DNA from: an uncultured Clostridia bacterium
GTDB lineage: Bacteria; Bacillota; Clostridia; Saccharofermentanales; Saccharofermentanaceae
Assembly: GCA_937876985.1 (NCBI GenBank)
Contig: CALEFT010000041.1
Location: forward strand, 1 to 26,806
Direction: 5' to 3'
DNA length: 26,806 bases
Part shown: positions 1-8,590 of the stretch, piece after piece
Position numbering within the stretch: position 1 is the first letter of the stretch
Layout of the letters: the number at the start of each line of letters is the position of its first letter
Notes under the pieces: model-generated
Told to the model about the DNA's origin: nothing
The model's input: only the letters and a program-made list of their open reading frames with translations
Databases searched by the model: none
Program-made: the position numbers and the translations under genes

Positions 1-4
1 AACA

Positions 5-48
5 AGGGCTTATAGCCCTGGTGCAAACCACCCGTTCGACGGGTGGTT
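5..48. repeat. Two adjacent hairpins, probable right end of an IS200/IS605-family element
   Basis: Two perfect inverted repeats lie back to back at the window edge. The first has a 6-bp stem (AGGGCT/AGCCCT, 3-nt loop) at 5-19. The second has a 10-bp stem (AACCACCCGT/ACGGGTGGTT, loop TCG) at 26-48. Subterminal hairpins of this kind, especially a CCACCCG/CGGGTGG stem, are what I recall at the right ends of IS200/IS605 elements, where TnpA recognises them. No transposase is visible because the window starts here, so the call is by resemblance only. A T-rich tract (GTTCTTTTTT, 54-63) follows, so the second hairpin could also act as a rho-independent terminator for whatever lies to the left. Confidence 0.5.
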
Positions 49-221
49 ATGATTGTTCTTTTTTATTATTCATAGATTTTCGTTTGGCTATATATACCAA
101 TTGTTTTCAGTGCTCGTTCGTCCTTATCTTGTCGACAAAACCATCAAAATTGTCGTTATTTGTCGACTCTATTTGTTATTGTTATTTGCTACGATACAAA
201 CAAAAACAAATGGAGGTCTTT

Positions 222-1772
222 ATGACAAAACGCTTTTCTATTGCCAAAATCTATTCGTGCTTTGTTGAAGGTTGTAATGGAGTAATTACACAGATTGAAG
301 TGTCAATTTCACAAGGCTTGCCGTCCTTTGACATTATAGGTCTATGTGATTCTTCGATTAGAGAATCTAGGGGTAGAATTAAGTCATCACTCAAAGCCTG
401 TGGCTTCGCGCTACCTAATGGTCATATTACTGTTAGTATTTCTCCATCCTACATTCGTAAGTCTGGGTCAGGCTTTGATTTACCTATCGCTTTAGGCGTT
501 TTAATTGCTAGTGAGCAACTTAAGCTTTCTTCCAATATGCGGATTTTCGCGACTGGAGAACTAACGCTGGATGGTCAGATTTGTTCTACTCCAGGAAGTG
601 TGATACGTCTTAATTCATCTTCGAACGAGGATTTTGATTTAAGAATAATTCCTGAGGAGGAAAGAAGTGCTGCTGCTTGTTCTAATGTAGAAGTAATGTG
701 TGAGGCTACGCTAAAGGCTTTAGTAGAAAGGCTATCTGGTAATTCTATAACAAGACAACGCTTTGTCCTTAATAAGAGCTTATGTAATGAGAGTGAAGAA
801 GACTATATTGATTTTTCTTTGCTCAAAGGCCAGGAGAAAACCTCGCGAGCAATGGTATTAGCAGTAAGCGGCTGGCATAATTTGTTATTGATTGGAAGTA
901 GCGGCTGTGGCAAAACACTTGCAGCAAATATTATGCATGGTCTAATGCCTAAATTATCCGTCGATGAACTTAGGGAAGTATATGCAATTTATAATGCTGC
1001 TGGAATTGCTACTGATATTAGCCCAGAATTATATAATAGACCTTTCCGAATTATTACGCCGCAGATTACTATACCAAAGCTTCTTGGAAATCCAAGTAAT
1101 AATAAGCCTGGTGAAGTATCTCTCGCTAGTAATGGAATTCTGTTTATGGATGAGATGTGTGAATTTTCAACTAGAATAATCGATTCATTAAGAGAACCGA
1201 TAGAAGATGGACACGTACTTATACATAAGGATGGCAGAACTATAGAATATCCATCGGAGTTCTTGTTTGTTGGAGCAACGAATCCTTGTAAGTGTGGAAT
1301 GTATCTAGAAAGCCCGTCAAAGTGCACATGTTCGAATGCTGTTAGAAAGAATTATCTTAATAGAATTTCTGCACCGATGCTAGATCGTATAGATATTGTA
1401 TCTGAGATGTATCAAGTAGATCAGAAAGGTCTTACTCAAATCGCAACAGAGGAATCAAAACAGCAAACACGAGAAATCAAAGCTTTAATTAATCAATGTT
1501 GGCATAGGCAGAAAGAGCGATATCGGATGGCAGGTGTTGCATCACTGTTTAACGGAACATATAAGGGAAATAATGAAGCTGAAGTTTTCCGTGCTTCAAA
1601 TAGCGTAATTTCTCGTGCAATAGATATCTCAAGTGTTGGTGGGTATTCCGTTAGAGGAATGAAGAAATTAATTAGAGTAGGAAGAACTATTGCCGACTTA
1701 GATGATAGAGATGACATGAAAGAATCTGACATCCTTGAAGCCGCATGCTTCAAGATGAATCACAAAGGATAA
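222..1772 (+). CDS. comM: YifB/ComM-family Mg chelatase-like AAA+ ATPase
   Basis: A 516-aa protein of the YifB/ComM family, close to the usual length of about 505. In transformable bacteria ComM is a helicase that promotes branch migration during natural transformation; its role in Firmicutes is less clear. The N-terminal ChlI-like domain (about residues 1-170) carries GLCDSSIRESRGRI. The AAA+ core has Walker A GSSGCGKT at residues 225-232 and Walker B ILFMDE. It is followed by the family's cysteine cluster (NPCKCG then KCTCS) and the sensor stretch MLDRIDIV. The C-terminal helical domain ends the protein. I chose ATG 222 because GGAGG stands at 212-216; the frame is open back to 21, but that part runs through the left-edge hairpin and looks non-coding. 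dprA follows after 4 nt, so the two are probably co-transcribed. Confidence 0.93.
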   Translation: MTKRFSIAKIYSCFVEGCNGVITQIEVSISQGLPSFDIIGLCDSSIRESRGRIKSSLKACGFALPNGHITVSISPSYIRKSGSGFDLPIALGVLIASEQLKLSSNMRIFATGELTLDGQICSTPGSVIRLNSSSNEDFDLRIIPEEERSAAACSNVEVMCEATLKALVERLSGNSITRQRFVLNKSLCNESEEDYIDFSLLKGQEKTSRAMVLAVSGWHNLLLIGSSGCGKTLAANIMHGLMPKLSVDELREVYAIYNAAGIATDISPELYNRPFRIITPQITIPKLLGNPSNNKPGEVSLASNGILFMDEMCEFSTRIIDSLREPIEDGHVLIHKDGRTIEYPSEFLFVGATNPCKCGMYLESPSKCTCSNAVRKNYLNRISAPMLDRIDIVSEMYQVDQKGLTQIATEESKQQTREIKALINQCWHRQKERYRMAGVASLFNGTYKGNNEAEVFRASNSVISRAIDISSVGGYSVRGMKKLIRVGRTIADLDDRDDMKESDILEAACFKMNHKG

Positions 1773-1776
1773 AAAT

Positions 1777-2997
1777 ATGAGTATTACTAATTATATTGTT
1801 TCTGCTTCTATTAGAGAAACACAGATTCGCGCTAAGGACATAAGACTATTATTAGATACAAGCATTATCACAAGTCTTAATGAATTAATCGATAGACAAT
1901 TAATCGATAAAATCAATAATAGCAATAACTGTGAAATAGTAGACAAAGAAGCCATTAATAGAATAGAGCATTTTACTAATAATATCGACAAGGTATATTC
2001 TGTAGCAAAATACTGTAAAGCAATTGCTGACAAGAATAACGTGAAGTCATTTTCTTGTTTGGATTCATGTTATCCAAGTACGTGGAAAGTCCAAAATGCG
2101 ATGCCGATTATTGCTTTTTACAAAGGCGATATTTCTAGGCTTAAATCTATCGATAATGGATCAGTTGCTGTGGTTGGTTCTCGTAAGCCAAGTAAATATG
2201 CACTTGATGCAACAGTAGATATTGTTACTGAATTAGTAGAAAGCGATATTACAATTGTTTCCGGCCTAGCACTAGGAATAGATGCTTGCGCACATGTTAC
2301 AACACTTAGAAACAATGGGAATACAATAGCAATCATTCCAGGTGGACCGGAAAGTGTTTATCCATGGCAAAATAAGGACATATTCGACAAAATCGAAGAG
2401 AGAGGCTTGATAATATCAGAATTATTACCAGGGCAAAAAGTTCTGCGCCAGTATTTCCCAGCTAGAAATAGATTAATATCTGGGCTATCTGATGCAACCT
2501 TGGTTATGGAAGCTAGTGAATTCTCAGGAACCTTACACACTGCGTCTTTTGCTGCAATGCAGGGTAAGGAGGTTTATGTTTTGCCAAATTCGATTTATGC
2601 CACAAATGCGATTGGAGGACTTAAGTTAATTCAAGACGGTGCGCAAATCCTCTTAAGTAGTGAAGACGTTATAGATAGTGTAAGACATCAGGTTATTGGA
2701 AGAAATGGGCTTTCTTCTATTCCTAAGTCGAAAAGCATCAAAACAATTGAAAACCAAATCCTTACCAATAGCTCTGCGATTAGTGATGTAGACTATAAGA
2801 AAATACTGCTATTACATTTACAAGGACATCCAAGAACTATGGATGAACTCATAAAACAATTGAATATTCAATATGCTAAATTATCAATTCTTTTGTCAGA
2901 ACTTGAATTGGAAAGACTTATTTATAACGAGTCTGGCAGGTATCATCTAGATGAAAAAGCATATTACAACTGTAAGAAATATATGGTAAATGGATGA
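1777..2997 (+). CDS. dprA: DNA processing protein DprA (Smf)
   Basis: A 406-aa DprA/Smf protein, which binds incoming single-stranded DNA and loads RecA during transformation; it is also common in non-competent species. The N-terminal helical part covers about residues 1-110. The Rossmann-like core begins near residue 130 and shows VAVVGSRKPSKYA, SGLALGIDACAH, PGGPESVYPWQN, the basic PARNRLISGLS segment and SGTLHTASFAAMQGKEV, in family order. The usual VPG after that segment is LPN here, a mild deviation. Residues from about 330 fit the winged-helix DML1 domain. It starts 4 nt after comM with AAAGGA as ribosome binding site, so the pair forms a small DNA-uptake/recombination operon. No other competence gene is in the window, so natural transformation is not shown. 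Confidence 0.93.
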   Translation: MSITNYIVSASIRETQIRAKDIRLLLDTSIITSLNELIDRQLIDKINNSNNCEIVDKEAINRIEHFTNNIDKVYSVAKYCKAIADKNNVKSFSCLDSCYPSTWKVQNAMPIIAFYKGDISRLKSIDNGSVAVVGSRKPSKYALDATVDIVTELVESDITIVSGLALGIDACAHVTTLRNNGNTIAIIPGGPESVYPWQNKDIFDKIEERGLIISELLPGQKVLRQYFPARNRLISGLSDATLVMEASEFSGTLHTASFAAMQGKEVYVLPNSIYATNAIGGLKLIQDGAQILLSSEDVIDSVRHQVIGRNGLSSIPKSKSIKTIENQILTNSSAISDVDYKKILLLHLQGHPRTMDELIKQLNIQYAKLSILLSELELERLIYNESGRYHLDEKAYYNCKKYMVNG

Positions 2998-3033
2998 AAT
3001 GAAGTTATTTTTCTATTTTTTACAAAAACAATT

Positions 3034-3062
3034 TTGCATTTTCTAGTAAAAATAGGTATATT
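3034..3062 (+). promoter_or_regulatory. Putative sigma-70-type promoter of the topA operon
   Basis: TTGCAT (3034-3039) and TATATT (3057-3062) are separated by exactly 17 nt, in the 107-nt gap between dprA and topA. This would give a leader of about 35 nt before topA, with GGAGA as its ribosome binding site. No terminator hairpin is visible after dprA, so read-through from comM-dprA is also possible. Confidence 0.6.
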
Positions 3063-3104
3063 AAAGGACGCGGTAATATTGAAAGAATTATTTGGAGAAA
3101 TAAA

Positions 3105-5261
3105 ATGGCAAAGAAATTAGTTATTGTTGAGTCTCCTGCGAAGGCGAAGACTATAGGTAGATATTTAGGTAAGGATTATAAGATTACAGCATCTGTTGGA
3201 CACATTAGAGATTTGCCTTCAGGTACGCTTGCTGTAGATGTAGATCATGATTTTAAGCCAATGTATATAAATATGCGTGGTAAAGAGAAAGTAATTCGTG
3301 AACTTAAGGAATTAAGTAAGGAAGTTGATTTTGTATACATCGCAACTGACCCGGACCGCGAAGGAGAGGCTATTGCTTGGCATATTGCAAATGTTCTTAA
3401 GATTGACACTAATACAGAATGTCGTATTACTTTTAACGAGATTACTAAGAAAGCTGTTTCTGAAGCTATTTCTACTCCAAGGAAAATCGATATGGATTTA
3501 GTAGATGCACAGCAGGCACGTAGAGTGCTTGATAGACTTGTTGGATACGAACTAAGTCCATTGTTGTGGCAGAAGATTCGTAAGGGACTATCCGCTGGTC
3601 GTGTTCAATCTGTTACTACTAAAATAGTTATGGATAGAGATGCAGAAATTGATAGCTTCATTCCTGAAGACTATTGGGTAATTAATTCTCTTGTAACACC
3701 AACTACAATCGACCATCAATTCAAGGTTAGATTCCATGGTGTAAGTAATGGTGCTAAGCTTGAGCGTGTTCGAGTAACTACACAAGAATTAGCAGATGAA
3801 ATCGAGTCTAAGGTGAAGAATCAAGACTTTGTTGTGTCTAATATTAAAAAAGGGAACAAGCAAAGAAATCCATTCCCACCATTTACAACTTCTACATTAC
3901 AACAGGAGGCATCAAGAAGACTTGGTTTCTCTTCAAGAAAGACAATGTCTGTTGCTCAACAGTTGTATGAAGGTATTGACATTGAAGGACAAGGTGCAAC
4001 AGCTCTAGTTTCATATATTCGTACTGACTCTGTTAGAATATCAGAAGAGGCTGTAACAAGTGCAAGAGTTTTGATTAACGAGCGCTTTGGACCTGAGTAT
4101 GTATGCAAATACAAAAGAGAATTTAAGAATAAGAATTCAGCTCAGGATGCGCATGAAGCAATTCGTCCTACTCATTTTGAACTCAACCCTGATTCGATTA
4201 GAGGCAGTCTAAATAATGATCAGTATCGTCTATATAAGTTAATTTGGGATAGATTCTTAGCAACACAGATGGCAGCTGCAATAGTAGATACTGTTGTGCT
4301 TGATGCTAAGTGTGACAAATATATTTTCAGAACAACTGGCGAAACTGTTATCTTCCAGGGTTTCTTAGCTTTGTATTCAGATATGAAAGATGAGACAAAA
4401 GAGGATAATAAGGACGATGATTCTTCAGAGGCTACGAATGTTAAGCTTCCTGAACTTAATGAGGGTGATGTGCTTAAGAATCTTAAGCTTACTTCAGAGA
4501 AGAAGCAGACTTTGCCACCACCACATTTTACAGAGGCTACATTAATTAAGACACTTGAGGAGAATGGTATTGGACGTCCATCTACTTATGCACCAACAAT
4601 CACTACTATTGTTGATAGACAATATGTAGAGAAGGAAGGTAAGTTTATTAAGATTACTGACCTAGGTAAGACAGTTACAAATATGATTGCAGATAATTTC
4701 AACGAGATTGTCGACGTTTCTTTTACTGCAGATATGGAAAATAAGTTGGATGAAATAGAATCAGGTGAGAAAAGATGGGTATCTGTACTTAGTGATTTCT
4801 ATCCACCATTCCATGAGAAAATTGTTACAGCTACAAAGACAGTAGAGAAAATCAAGATGGAAGCTGAGAAGACGGGTGAGAAGTGTCCTTTGTGTAATGA
4901 AGGTGATCTAGTAATTAAAGAGGGTAGATTTGGTAAGTTTATTGCTTGCTCAAATTTCCCAACATGTAATTACACGAATAATATTGCAGTTAAGGTTAAG
5001 GGAACTTGTCCAAAATGTGGTTCTGGATTAGAGAGTCATAAATCAAGAAAATATCGTAATAAAACATTCTACACATGCGATAAGAAGGGAAGTAACCCTG
5101 AGTGTGATTTTATTTCTTGGGATTTACCAGCAGATGGAAAATTCTGTACAGAATGCAATTCTTATATGGTTATTAGAAAGTATCGTGGAAAGAATTATAT
5201 TAAGTGTAGCAACAAAGATTGCCCTACAAATGCCAAGAAAACAAAGAAGAGTGAAGAGTAA
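3105..5261 (+). CDS. topA: DNA topoisomerase I (type IA)
   Basis: A 718-aa type IA topoisomerase that relaxes negative supercoils by transient single-strand cleavage. The N-terminal Toprim domain shows KKLVIVESPAKAKTIG, VGHIRDLP and the acidic metal site DPDREGEAIAWH. The catalytic tyrosine is Tyr304 in SYIRTDS. Three C-terminal zinc ribbons follow, beginning CPLCNEGDL, CPKCGSGLE and CTECNSYMV, each closed by a second cysteine pair. An acidic insert rich in Asp/Glu/Lys sits near residues 425-445. The start follows GGAGA (3094-3098). It heads an apparent operon with trmFO 9 nt downstream, the usual pairing in Firmicutes. Confidence 0.98.
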   Translation: MAKKLVIVESPAKAKTIGRYLGKDYKITASVGHIRDLPSGTLAVDVDHDFKPMYINMRGKEKVIRELKELSKEVDFVYIATDPDREGEAIAWHIANVLKIDTNTECRITFNEITKKAVSEAISTPRKIDMDLVDAQQARRVLDRLVGYELSPLLWQKIRKGLSAGRVQSVTTKIVMDRDAEIDSFIPEDYWVINSLVTPTTIDHQFKVRFHGVSNGAKLERVRVTTQELADEIESKVKNQDFVVSNIKKGNKQRNPFPPFTTSTLQQEASRRLGFSSRKTMSVAQQLYEGIDIEGQGATALVSYIRTDSVRISEEAVTSARVLINERFGPEYVCKYKREFKNKNSAQDAHEAIRPTHFELNPDSIRGSLNNDQYRLYKLIWDRFLATQMAAAIVDTVVLDAKCDKYIFRTTGETVIFQGFLALYSDMKDETKEDNKDDDSSEATNVKLPELNEGDVLKNLKLTSEKKQTLPPPHFTEATLIKTLEENGIGRPSTYAPTITTIVDRQYVEKEGKFIKITDLGKTVTNMIADNFNEIVDVSFTADMENKLDEIESGEKRWVSVLSDFYPPFHEKIVTATKTVEKIKMEAEKTGEKCPLCNEGDLVIKEGRFGKFIACSNFPTCNYTNNIAVKVKGTCPKCGSGLESHKSRKYRNKTFYTCDKKGSNPECDFISWDLPADGKFCTECNSYMVIRKYRGKNYIKCSNKDCPTNAKKTKKSEE

Positions 5262-5270
5262 TATTGTAAT

Positions 5271-6626
5271 ATGGTTGATGGAAGTAAGCTAAGTAACGAA
5301 TATATTAATGTCATTGGCGCAGGTTTGGCAGGTAGCGAAGCTGCGTGGTTAATTGCATCCATGGGAATTAAGGTTCGTCTATATGAGATGAAGGCAATTA
5401 GAAAATCGGATGCACATAAATCAGAAAACTTTGGAGAATTGGTATGTTCTAATTCACTTAGAGCAGCTTCAATTGAGAATGCGATTGGATTACTTAAGGA
5501 AGAACTTAGAAGACTCGATTCTTTAATTATGAAAGCAGCTGATGCTACTATGGTTCCAGCTGGTGGTGCACTAGCAGTTGATAGAGACGAGTTTTCTTCT
5601 TATATTACGGATGCTATTAGAAGTAATCCTAATATTGAAGTTATTGATAAGGAAATTGCTTCTATTCCAACTGATGCTATTACGATTGTTGCAACAGGTC
5701 CATTAACAGATGGTTTGCTATATGATGATATTCTTAATTATGTAAATGGTAAGGACTTGCATTTCTTTGATGCCGCAGCTCCAATAGTTAAGTATGATTC
5801 TATAGATATGACAAAGGCGTTTAAGGCTTCTAGATATGGTAAGGGTGGAGACGATTATATTAATTGTCCTATGAATAAAGAAGAGTATCTAGCATTCTAT
5901 CGTGAGTTAATCAATGCAGAACAAGCCGATGTAAAAGGGTTTGATAAATTAGTTGTATTCGAAGGTTGTATGCCAATTGAAGTAATGGCAAAAAGAGGAG
6001 AAGACACGATGCGTTTTGGTCCACTTAAGCCAGTAGGATTAGTTGATCCAAGAACAGGAGAGGAACCCTATGCATGTTTACAGCTTAGACAGGATGATCG
6101 TGGTAAAACCATGTACAATCTTGTTGGTTTCCAGACTAGATTAAAGTGGCCTGAACAAAAGCGTGTATTTGGTATGATTCCTGGTCTTGAGAATGCCGAA
6201 TATTACAGAATGGGTGTTATGCATAGAAATACATATTTATGCTCTCCAGAAGTGTTAACTGAGCAATATAGTCTAAGAGAACATCCAAGTATATATTTCG
6301 CAGGACAAATTACTGGTGTTGAAGGTTATATTGAATCAACAGCATCTGGTTATTTAGCAGCTTTCTATGCAGCTATGCAGTTTAAGGGCATTAATCCAGT
6401 AATTACACCTGATTTTGAAACAGTTATTGGCGCTATGGCTCAATATGTTTCTGATTCTTCTATTAAGAAATTTGTTCCTATGAATGCTAATTTTGGAATT
6501 GTTAAGCCAATAGGAATTAAGTTTAAGGGCAAAACTGCTAAGAAGGATAAGAACCTAGCAATTGCAAATAGAGCGTTAGAACAAATAGACAGATTTGCTG
6601 AATATGTTAATACAATAAAGAACTGA
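5271..6626 (+). CDS. trmFO: tRNA m5U54 methyltransferase TrmFO (folate/FAD-dependent)
   Basis: A 451-aa flavoprotein that methylates U54 in the tRNA T-loop using methylenetetrahydrofolate and FAD. The N-terminal dinucleotide-binding motif is NVIGAGLAGSEAAW. Both conserved cysteines are present: Cys59 in ELVCSNSLR and Cys233 in FEGCMPIEVMAKRG. Further family blocks are VPAGGALAVDRDEF, FDAAAPIV, LRQDDRGKTMYNLVGFQT, MGVMHRNTY and AGQITGVEGY, and the C-terminal PMNANFGI. Length is typical (about 435-455). The ribosome binding site is weak (GAAGAG inside the end of topA), which suggests translational coupling to topA 9 nt upstream. Confidence 0.97.
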   Translation: MVDGSKLSNEYINVIGAGLAGSEAAWLIASMGIKVRLYEMKAIRKSDAHKSENFGELVCSNSLRAASIENAIGLLKEELRRLDSLIMKAADATMVPAGGALAVDRDEFSSYITDAIRSNPNIEVIDKEIASIPTDAITIVATGPLTDGLLYDDILNYVNGKDLHFFDAAAPIVKYDSIDMTKAFKASRYGKGGDDYINCPMNKEEYLAFYRELINAEQADVKGFDKLVVFEGCMPIEVMAKRGEDTMRFGPLKPVGLVDPRTGEEPYACLQLRQDDRGKTMYNLVGFQTRLKWPEQKRVFGMIPGLENAEYYRMGVMHRNTYLCSPEVLTEQYSLREHPSIYFAGQITGVEGYIESTASGYLAAFYAAMQFKGINPVITPDFETVIGAMAQYVSDSSIKKFVPMNANFGIVKPIGIKFKGKTAKKDKNLAIANRALEQIDRFAEYVNTIKN

Positions 6627-6642
6627 GGAGAAAAATAGTAGT

Positions 6643-7614
6643 ATGGGTAAGAACAAAGTGGAATACAAACCAGATGAGCATGGAGCTTTATATAATTTCT
6701 TTGCAAGTATAGGTCATCACTGGTTAAAGCTAATGTCTACTAATGTGTTATTTGTGGTATTCAATATACCGATGATGTTAGTGGCTTTTGCTATTGTACT
6801 TATTATCCTTCCTACATTAAATGAGGTTTTTGTACCAGAGAATTTTGTTGCTTTCTTTAATTCTTTGGGTGTAACTGGAAATGAAGCAATAGCTAATGAT
6901 GTTGGAGCATCTGCTGCATATCAGGTTTATTATCTCATAACTTTGTTCTGTGTTATGTTTTTGCTAGGTTCTAGTCTTGTATGCGTTGGACCTTTTCAAG
7001 CAGGATTCTCAACAATATATAGAAATATTGCTAGAGGACAAGGTGCATTTATATGGGCTGATTTCAAGGATGGTCTTAAGAATAATTGGAAGCAATCTTT
7101 GATAGCAATGTTTATCTCGTTGATTGTAACTGTTATTTGCGGAGTTGCAGTTGGTTTCTATTCGGCATCAATGAGTAAAATAGGAACAGGAATTTCAATG
7201 TTTTTTGTTTTTATTTTCTTCTCGTTTGTAGTAATTCAGAATATTGTATATCAGATGATAGTTTCTGTTGATTTGCCTCTATCGAAAATCTATAAGAATG
7301 CATGCTTGTTCTTTTTCTTGAAGTTTGGTCCATGGATTGGTATATGGGCTGTAGCTATGTGCCTTTTGTTATTGGTTCCATTTTTATTGCTTTTTACAAC
7401 AACATATTTTGCATATGCAGTAACAGTATTCTATTATTTGACAGTAGTTTGTTCATTAGTGCAGTATATGTTCTCTTTCTATACAACCGAATTAATAGGT
7501 ATTTACATTGGAAAGCCAAAATCATATGATGATATTGAAGATGATGAAGCTTACGATGAAGAAGAGACAGAATCAAGTGGAAATAGTGATAACGAGACAG
7601 AAGTAGAAACGTGA
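6643..7614 (+). CDS. Six-helix membrane protein, DUF624/YesL-like
   Basis: A 323-aa integral membrane protein with about six hydrophobic segments (roughly residues 34-58, 95-118, 152-173, 183-206, 229-251 and 254-278) and an acidic C-terminal tail from about 295 dominated by Asp and Glu. The stretch after the second helix (GPFQAGFSTIYRNIARGQ, then a DF-G---N-KQSL pattern) resembles the DUF624/YesL family, whose members often lie near sugar-transport genes and whose function is unknown. No transport or sensor gene is adjacent here; instead it follows trmFO by 16 nt and precedes a PP2C phosphatase by 36 nt, probably in one transcript. GAGGAG at 6625-6630 is the ribosome binding site, at a somewhat long spacing. 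The family assignment rests on a short motif and topology. Confidence 0.62.
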   Translation: MGKNKVEYKPDEHGALYNFFASIGHHWLKLMSTNVLFVVFNIPMMLVAFAIVLIILPTLNEVFVPENFVAFFNSLGVTGNEAIANDVGASAAYQVYYLITLFCVMFLLGSSLVCVGPFQAGFSTIYRNIARGQGAFIWADFKDGLKNNWKQSLIAMFISLIVTVICGVAVGFYSASMSKIGTGISMFFVFIFFSFVVIQNIVYQMIVSVDLPLSKIYKNACLFFFLKFGPWIGIWAVAMCLLLLVPFLLLFTTTYFAYAVTVFYYLTVVCSLVQYMFSFYTTELIGIYIGKPKSYDDIEDDEAYDEEETESSGNSDNETEVET

Positions 7615-7650
7615 TGCTATTTTGCTTAATACGGAGTACAGGTAGTAGTT

Positions 7651-8553
7651 ATGTTCAATTCTCTATATGAGACACCAACATTGTTAATTTTATTATCATT
7701 GTTACTTGCTGTGCTTCTTACAGCACTTGCTTCTTTTGCTGTGTTTATATATAAGGTTACTGGTCTTAGACGATACTTTTCGAATAAGCAAGATGATTCT
7801 AACGAGAAGACTTTGTATGCGGATGTTGCATATTTTTATGAGAAGGGTAAGAGAAAGAAACAAGAGGATTCTTGGTACATATCACCATTAGAAGAATATA
7901 AGAATGTTGGTGTGCTAGCTTGTATAGCAGATGGAATTGGTGGCCTTCGTGATGGAGCTCAAGCGAGTAATGAGGTTACTGATAGAATTGCTAGTATGTT
8001 TCCGTTAGCCTTTGATGATTCGGATGCTAATGCAGATAGAATCAAGCAGATTTCTAATGACTTATATAATAAATACAAGAGAGCGGCAGGTTCGACTCTT
8101 GCAATGATGCACATATTTGAAGATAAGATGCATTTTTATAGTGTTGGCGATAGCGAGATAATTCTAATACGAAATGGACGTGCAACAGTATTAAATCCGA
8201 AGCAGAATTATTCTAGAATCTTAATTAACAGATTGGTGGCACAAAGGCAAATTACAAAGGATGCATATACCAAATCCGATTCAAAGGCATTGATTGATTT
8301 TGTAGGAAATTCTAATCCGAATGTGATTCATTCGCGCAAGAATTCACCTCTTAGAATGCATGATGGAGATACAATAATAATTTGCTCTGATGGTGTTACT
8401 GATACTATTAATGTTAAACTATTACCTATGTTTATCCACAAGAGTGCTAAGAAAACAGCTGAAATGATTAAGCTTGAGGTTAGACACAAGGCAATGCCAA
8501 AACAAGATAATTTTACTTGCATAGTAATTAAGCTAAATAGATATTTTATGTAG
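7651..8553 (+). CDS. Membrane-anchored PP2C-family Ser/Thr protein phosphatase
   Basis: A 300-aa protein with one N-terminal transmembrane helix (about residues 10-36) and a cytoplasmic PP2C domain. PP2C motifs appear in order: the EDS at 72-74 (usual NED), ADGIGGLRDGAQAS with metal-binding Asp94, AGSTLA, YSVGDSEIILIRNG, CSDGVTD with Asp247, and the final QDNFT with Asp286-Asn287. All metal-binding aspartates expected for an active Mn/Mg-dependent phosphatase are there. Such enzymes usually oppose a PASTA/Hanks-type kinase; none is in this window, and the usual prpC-prkC pairing with rlmN/rsgA is absent, so the substrate is unknown. A second, degenerate PP2C-like gene follows after 37 nt. Confidence 0.85.
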   Translation: MFNSLYETPTLLILLSLLLAVLLTALASFAVFIYKVTGLRRYFSNKQDDSNEKTLYADVAYFYEKGKRKKQEDSWYISPLEEYKNVGVLACIADGIGGLRDGAQASNEVTDRIASMFPLAFDDSDANADRIKQISNDLYNKYKRAAGSTLAMMHIFEDKMHFYSVGDSEIILIRNGRATVLNPKQNYSRILINRLVAQRQITKDAYTKSDSKALIDFVGNSNPNVIHSRKNSPLRMHDGDTIIICSDGVTDTINVKLLPMFIHKSAKKTAEMIKLEVRHKAMPKQDNFTCIVIKLNRYFM

Positions 8554-8590
8554 TGATGAAACGTTTTATCGTAGCTAGAGGGGAGAAGAC

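Noticed and set aside
21..221. Extension of comM to an in-frame ATG at 21
   Set aside because: It would translate the left-edge hairpin and a T-rich leader, has no ribosome binding site, and GGAGG stands directly before ATG 222, where family similarity begins.
8555..8570. Near-palindrome GATGAAAC/GTTTTATC between the two PP2C genes
   Set aside because: It is short, with one mismatch, and has no T run or nearby promoter; chance is likely in AT-rich DNA.
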